Origin: Streptomyces nitrosporeus | GTDB taxonomy: Bacteria > Actinomycetota > Actinomycetes > Streptomycetales > Streptomycetaceae | NCBI RefSeq assembly: GCF_008704555.1 | Contig: NZ_CP023702.1 | Coordinates: 1,178,001-1,242,000, forward strand | Length of the DNA stretch: 64,000 nt | Reading direction: 5' to 3' | Made by a program: the position numbers and the translations under genes | The notes under the pieces: model-generated | Seen by the model: the letters and a program-made list of their open reading frames with translations, nothing else | Database searches by the model: none | What the model was told of the DNA's origin: nothing | In this document: positions 60,135-64,000 of the stretch, piece by piece | Layout of the letters: each line of letters starts with the position of its first letter | Position numbering within the stretch: the first letter of the stretch is position 1

Positions 60135-61439
60135 TCAGCGCTGGTAGCGGGCCAGCACTCTGTTCCCGTCCTCGACCAGGCGCTCCTCCAGTTCACCGAT
60201 GCCGATGGCTCCGCTGTAGTACTCCTGGAGCGCGGGGGTGGCGACCTTGTCCTTCCACTCCGGGTAGCCGCGCACGGTCTGCGCGGGCGCCGGCCTCAGC
60301 GCGGCGGCGAGTGCCGTGCCGGTGGCCCAGCCGTTCTCGGCGGTGTGCAGCGCGGGGTCGGCCAGCGCCTTCGTGCCGGTCGGCAGCATCCAGTCGCCCT
60401 TGGCCAGCCGGACCATGTTCTCCGGGCGCAGCAGGAAGTCGATGAACCGCACGGCCTCCTTCTTGTGCGGGCTCTCCTCGGCGACCGAGAGGGTCTGCGG
60501 GCTCACCCCCTGGGCGAGGCCGTCGCTCCCGGCCGGGGCTGGCAGGACGCTCCACTCGAAGCCCTCGGGTGCCTGCTCGGCGACCTGCTGGCGGTAGGAG
60601 AAACCCAGCGGGACCATGGCGTACCTCCCGCCGAAGAAGCCGGGCAGGGTGTCCGAGCCGCTCATGCCGAGGGCCGTACGGGCGGCGCTGCGGTCGGTGC
60701 CGACCTGGTCGTGGACGGTCGCGGGCATCACCCGGTCGCCCTTCTCGAAGCGGATGACGGCCTTGCCGTCCGCGTCCCGGTGGAAGAGCCGCCCGCCCGC
60801 CGAGAGTCCCAGGTTGAGGGTCACCGAGACGGGGTCCTTGAGCGGCCAGGCGACCCCGTACCGGCCCTCGCCGGTCAGTTCCCGGGTGACCTGCCGGAAC
60901 TCCTCCCAGCTCCAGGGCCGTTGCGGCGTCGGGATCCGGACGCCGGACTCCCGGAGGATCCCGGTGGCGGCGATCAGGACGCGTGGTTCCTGGAGGAAGG
61001 GGACGCCGTAGACGCCTCCGTCGAAGGTGGTGGTGCTCCAGGACCGCTCGGGGATGTCCTCGGTGAGCCGGCCGGGCAGCAGGGGCCGCAGGTCGGCGAG
61101 GTAGCCGCCGTAGGCGAAGTCGGCGAGGTCGTCGGAGGCGTCGTGGATGATGTCGGGCGCCTCGCCGCCCTCGAAGGAGGTGAGCAGCTGGTCGTGCACG
61201 TTGTCCCAGCTGCCCTGGACGTAGTCGACCTGGACGTCGGGGTGGGTGGCGTTCCACTCCTCCACCAGGGCCTTGTTGGCGTCGACGGACTCCTTCTGCC
61301 AGGCCAGCGACTGGAAGCGGAGGCGGATCGTGCCGTCGGGGCCCCGCCCGCCGTCCGGTCCGCCGGAGCAGCCGGCCAGCAGGAGGGCGAGGGCCGCGAC
61401 CGTCGCGGTGACCGCCGCCCCGAGGCGGGAGCGGCGCAT
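60135..61439 (-). CDS. Sugar ABC importer substrate-binding lipoprotein (family 1)
   Basis: A 434-residue lipoprotein with lipobox LLLAGC at residues ~19-24. The mature protein shows the family 1 pattern: TIRLRFQSLAWQ, VEEWNATHPDVQVDYVQG, PDIIHDASDDLADFAYGGYL, GVYGVPFLQEPRVL and RPWSWEEFRQVTREL. The sugar is unknown. Its ATG 61439 overlaps the stop of the permease gene by one base. It is the last of three importer genes and lies 54 bp before the glycosyltransferase gene. No importer ATPase is encoded here, so a shared MsiK-type ATPase is likely. Confidence 0.88.
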   Translation of the reverse strand: MRRSRLGAAVTATVAALALLLAGCSGGPDGGRGPDGTIRLRFQSLAWQKESVDANKALVEEWNATHPDVQVDYVQGSWDNVHDQLLTSFEGGEAPDIIHDASDDLADFAYGGYLADLRPLLPGRLTEDIPERSWSTTTFDGGVYGVPFLQEPRVLIAATGILRESGVRIPTPQRPWSWEEFRQVTRELTGEGRYGVAWPLKDPVSVTLNLGLSAGGRLFHRDADGKAVIRFEKGDRVMPATVHDQVGTDRSAARTALGMSGSDTLPGFFGGRYAMVPLGFSYRQQVAEQAPEGFEWSVLPAPAGSDGLAQGVSPQTLSVAEESPHKKEAVRFIDFLLRPENMVRLAKGDWMLPTGTKALADPALHTAENGWATGTALAAALRPAPAQTVRGYPEWKDKVATPALQEYYSGAIGIGELEERLVEDGNRVLARYQR

Positions 61440-62278
61440 CAGTCCTTCACCGCCCCGGCCGCCAGGCCGCCGGTGATCCGCCGCTGGATGAGGGCGAAGA
61501 CGACGAGGGAGGGCAGGGTGGCGAGGAAGGCTGCGGCGGCGAGCGGCCCGAGGTCGGCCACCCCCTCCGCGCCGAGGAAGTGGGTGAGGACGACCGGCAA
61601 GGTCTGCTTCTCCGGGGTCTTGAGCAGGACGAGTGCGAAGAAGAACTCGTTCCACGCGGTGATGAACGCGAAGAGGGCGGTGGCGACGATCCCGGGCGCC
61701 AGGAGCGGTGCGGTGACCGAGACCAGGGTGCGCGCCTTCCCCGCCCCGTCGACGGCGGCCGCCTCCTCCAGTTCGGGCGGCACCGCCCGTACGTAACCGG
61801 TCAGCATCCAGAGCGCGAAGGGGAGCGACCAGACGACGTAGACCAGGATCAGCCCGGCGAGCGAGTTGATCAGGTGCAGCTTCTTCAGGACCAGGAAGAG
61901 CGGGATGATGATCAGGACGAAGGGGAACGCCTGGCTGACCACCACCCAGCCGGTGGCCGCCCTGGACAGCCGCCCCCGGTGGCGGGCCGTCACATAGGCC
62001 ATGGGGGTGGCGATCACGACGGTGATCAGTGCGGCGCAGAGCGCGGCGGTGAGCGAGTTGCCGGCGGCCCCCAGCAGCGGCTGTTCCTCGAAGGCCTGCC
62101 GGAAGTTGTCCAGGGTGGGGTTCTCGGGGATCCAGGACGGATGCAGCGAGCCCAGTTCCCGGGCGGGCTTGAAGGCGGTGGAGACCAGCCAGAGGAACGG
62201 GAGGGCGAGGAAGAGGAGGTAGCACAGCAGCGCGGCGTACTGTCCGGTCCGCGCGGCCTTGCCGGTACGGGTGTTCAC
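61439..62278 (-). CDS. Sugar ABC permease 2 (MalG-like)
   Basis: A 279-residue permease with six helices and the EAA motif EEAAAVDGAGKARTLVSVTAP. The fold marker WNEFFFALVLL follows. GTG 62278 is preceded by GGAGGCGAGGAGAC and overlaps the stop of permease 1 by 4 bp. Confidence 0.9.
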   Translation of the reverse strand: MNTRTGKAARTGQYAALLCYLLFLALPFLWLVSTAFKPARELGSLHPSWIPENPTLDNFRQAFEEQPLLGAAGNSLTAALCAALITVVIATPMAYVTARHRGRLSRAATGWVVVSQAFPFVLIIIPLFLVLKKLHLINSLAGLILVYVVWSLPFALWMLTGYVRAVPPELEEAAAVDGAGKARTLVSVTAPLLAPGIVATALFAFITAWNEFFFALVLLKTPEKQTLPVVLTHFLGAEGVADLGPLAAAAFLATLPSLVVFALIQRRITGGLAAGAVKD

Positions 62279-63213
62279 GTCTCCTCGCCTCCTTTGAGCC
62301 GGCCGGCGAGGTGGACGGCGAGGAGCACCGCGATCACGGCGACCATCACACAGCCCATGGCGGCGGCGTAGCCGAACTGGCCGTAGCGGAAGGCCTCCTC
62401 GTAGGCGAAGAGCATGGGCAGCCGGGTGCGGCCGCCCGGCCCGCCGGCGGTCAGCACGTAGACCAGGGCGAAGGAGTTGAAGTTCCAGATGAAGTTGAGG
62501 GCGCTGATCGCGAGCGCCACCGGCTTGATCGCGGGCCAGGTGACCGTACGGAAACGGCGCCAGGCGCCGGCGCCGTCGAGGGCGGCCGCCTCGTGGAGTT
62601 CCTGGGGGGTGTTCTGGAGTCCGGCCAGCAGGGCCACCGTGGTCTGCGGCATGCCCGCCCAGACGCCGACCAGGATCACGGCGGGCAGCGCGGTCGCCAG
62701 TCCGGTCAGCCAGTCGCGGCCGTCGCCGAGGTGGAGGTCGCGCAGGGTCTCGTTGAGGATGCCGGCGTCCGGGTTGTAGATCAGGCGCCACATGATGCCG
62801 ACGACCACCTCGGGCATCGCCCAGGGGATGATCGCCAGCGCTCTGGCCAGCCAGCGCATACGCAGGCGCGCGTTCAGCAGCAGGGCGAGGCCGAGGGCGA
62901 GCACGAACTGCGGGACGGTGACGCCGACCGCCCACAGCAGGCCGATCCGGAAGGACTCCCAGAACAGGGTGTCGTGCAGCAGGTCCTGGAAGTTGAGGGT
63001 GCCGACCCACTGGGTGGAGCGGGTGCGGCCCGACTGGGCGTCGGTGAACGCCAGCACGATGCCGTACAGCAGGGGCCCGACGCTGAGGATCAGGATCGGG
63101 ATCAGCGCGGGCAGGACGAGGAACCAGGTGGCCGGGTCACCGCGGCGGCGGCCCGGCGGACGGCCGCGCGGGGCCGTGCGGCCCGAGGAAGCCGTCAAGC
63201 CCGTTAACGTCAT
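62275..63213 (-). CDS. Sugar ABC permease 1 (MalF-like)
   Basis: A 312-residue permease with six helices after a basic N-terminal stretch (RGRPPGRRRGDP). The EAA motif is ELHEAAALDGAGAWRRFRTV. ATG 63213 follows AAAAGGGGGCGAATTC. It heads the importer operon and is divergent from the phosphotransferase gene, so promoters for both lie in 63214-63339. Confidence 0.9.
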   Translation of the reverse strand: MTLTGLTASSGRTAPRGRPPGRRRGDPATWFLVLPALIPILILSVGPLLYGIVLAFTDAQSGRTRSTQWVGTLNFQDLLHDTLFWESFRIGLLWAVGVTVPQFVLALGLALLLNARLRMRWLARALAIIPWAMPEVVVGIMWRLIYNPDAGILNETLRDLHLGDGRDWLTGLATALPAVILVGVWAGMPQTTVALLAGLQNTPQELHEAAALDGAGAWRRFRTVTWPAIKPVALAISALNFIWNFNSFALVYVLTAGGPGGRTRLPMLFAYEEAFRYGQFGYAAAMGCVMVAVIAVLLAVHLAGRLKGGEET

Positions 63214-63339
63214 GAATTCGCCCCCTTTTCACAGTTAGGCATACTTCACCCGTGTATGGCCGAATGCGCGGCCCTCGTCATCGTGCTGACGGGCGGTCCG
63301 TTCGTCAAGGTGGCCTGCACGGGTGCGAAAATCGGGTGT

Positions 63340-64000
63340 ATGGACGAGACGCGTGCCCGTGAGGTACTGACCGCCGCCGGGCTGCCCGCCGGAGCCGAAC
63401 TGCTGGCGCTCGGCGAGAACGCCGTGTTCGCCGTCGGTGACTTGGTGGCCAAGGTGGGTCGGGAGGCCTCCACCTACCCGGAGCTGCGGGAGCGGGCCGA
63501 GCGCGAGGTGGCCGTCGCCGAGTGGCTGGCCGCCTGCGGTGTACCCGCCGTGCGCGCCGCCGAACCGGCCGCCCGGCTGGTCGAGGGGCACCCCGTGACA
63601 CTCTGGCACCGGCTGCCGGAAGCCGTGCGCCCGGCCGAGCCCCGGGACCTGGCGCCGCTCCTCACCCGGATCCACGCACTGCCCCTCCCCGAGCACTTCA
63701 CGCTGCCGCGCCGCGAACTGCTGGGCGGGGTGGAGCGCTGGCTGCGGCTGGCGGGCGACGCCATCGATCCGGCCGACGCCGACTACCTGCGGGGCCGGCG
63801 CGACGGCTTCGCCAAGGCCGCCTCGGCCCTGGCTCCGCACCTCACCCCGGGCCCCATCCACGGCGACGCCCTGCCCCGCAACGTCCACATCGGCCCGGAC
63901 GGCCCGGTCCTGGTCGACCTGGAGACCTTCTCCGCCGACTTCCGGGAACACGACCTGGTCGTCCTCGCCCTCTCCCGGGACCGCTACGGCCTGCCCGCCG
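63340..64000 (+). CDS. Aminoglycoside phosphotransferase-family kinase (partial, runs off right edge)
   Basis: The first ~220 residues of a protein-kinase-fold phosphotransferase (APH family). Visible are a glycine-poor nucleotide loop (LLALGENAVFAVGDLVAKVG with the Lys), the catalytic loop HGDALPRNVHIGPDG (Brenner-type HGDxxxxN) and VLVDLET with the metal Asp. APH-fold enzymes phosphorylate drugs, choline or sugars, so the substrate is open. ATG 63340 has a weak ribosome site; the frame is open about 28 codons further upstream. Confidence 0.78.
   Translation, partial: MDETRAREVLTAAGLPAGAELLALGENAVFAVGDLVAKVGREASTYPELRERAEREVAVAEWLAACGVPAVRAAEPAARLVEGHPVTLWHRLPEAVRPAEPRDLAPLLTRIHALPLPEHFTLPRRELLGGVERWLRLAGDAIDPADADYLRGRRDGFAKAASALAPHLTPGPIHGDALPRNVHIGPDGPVLVDLETFSADFREHDLVVLALSRDRYGLPA

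Noticed and set aside
60135..62225. A 696-residue sugar-binding protein
   Set aside because: Only the part from ATG 61439 has a signal peptide, lipobox and binding-protein motifs; the upstream part is out-of-frame permease sequence.
63214..63250. Possible iron-box (TTAGGC-like) in front of the sugar importer
   Set aside because: Only one half resembles the DmdR/IdeR consensus and the neighbouring genes have no link to iron.

Overview
This window is chromosomal DNA of a Streptomyces (or very close relative). The base composition is very GC-rich, GTG and TTG starts and 4-bp ATGA/GTGA overlaps are common, and lineage hallmarks are present: chaplins, rodlins, a streptogrisin-type protease, an OleD-type macrolide glycosyltransferase, a DUF5949 protein and mycothiol-era redox proteins. 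No rRNA, tRNA, insertion sequence, prophage or CRISPR array was seen.

Layout. 1-5648: a partial hypothetical gene, a TrmB/LuxR-type regulator, a DUF456 membrane protein, an Ada-AlkA repair fusion with a shortened catalytic loop and three upstream 35-bp repeats, rsgA with a possible 23-aa leader ORF, and a DUF5949 protein. 5700-9751: a hydrophobic-sheath locus with three rodlins, one short and one long (sortase-anchored) chaplin, and two small extra proteins. 9762-27051: a sialic acid scavenging locus with a secreted sialidase, a CE7 esterase, an oligopeptide-type ABC importer whose second permease is fused to an ATPase, a NanT-like symporter, two NanA/DapA-type lyases, NanK, NanE, an SDR and two FadR-type GntR regulators. 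Its three main promoters share a -35 region and a 14-bp operator core in nearly the same place. 27171-35031: a CoA-thioester catabolic locus of unknown substrate (MaoC, MHS transporter, thiolase, LysR, two-subunit CoA-transferase, 3-hydroxyacyl-CoA dehydrogenase), with one 15-bp motif repeated in front of its two divergent arms.

35169-43403: a secreted EEP nuclease/phosphatase with FG-GAP repeats, a VOC protein, an AraC regulator, a BrkB membrane protein, an AidB-like acyl-CoA dehydrogenase, a GAF regulator and a GNAT enzyme. The BrkB and dehydrogenase genes diverge from start codons only 17 bp apart and seem to share one symmetrical -10 element. 43622-53074: one long assimilatory sulfur operon: leader peptide, sulfite reductase, zinc-ribbon protein, APS reductase, CysC, CysD, CysN, SsuABC-type importer and sirohydrochlorin chelatase. 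53134-64000: a mycothiol-type DsbA reductase, streptogrisin B-like protease, SDR, NTF2-like and DUF1697 proteins, subtilisin-like protease, macrolide glycosyltransferase, a three-gene sugar ABC importer and a partial phosphotransferase.

All functional calls come from reading motifs and remembered family sequences; no database search was run. Promoters, operators and terminators are pattern calls.
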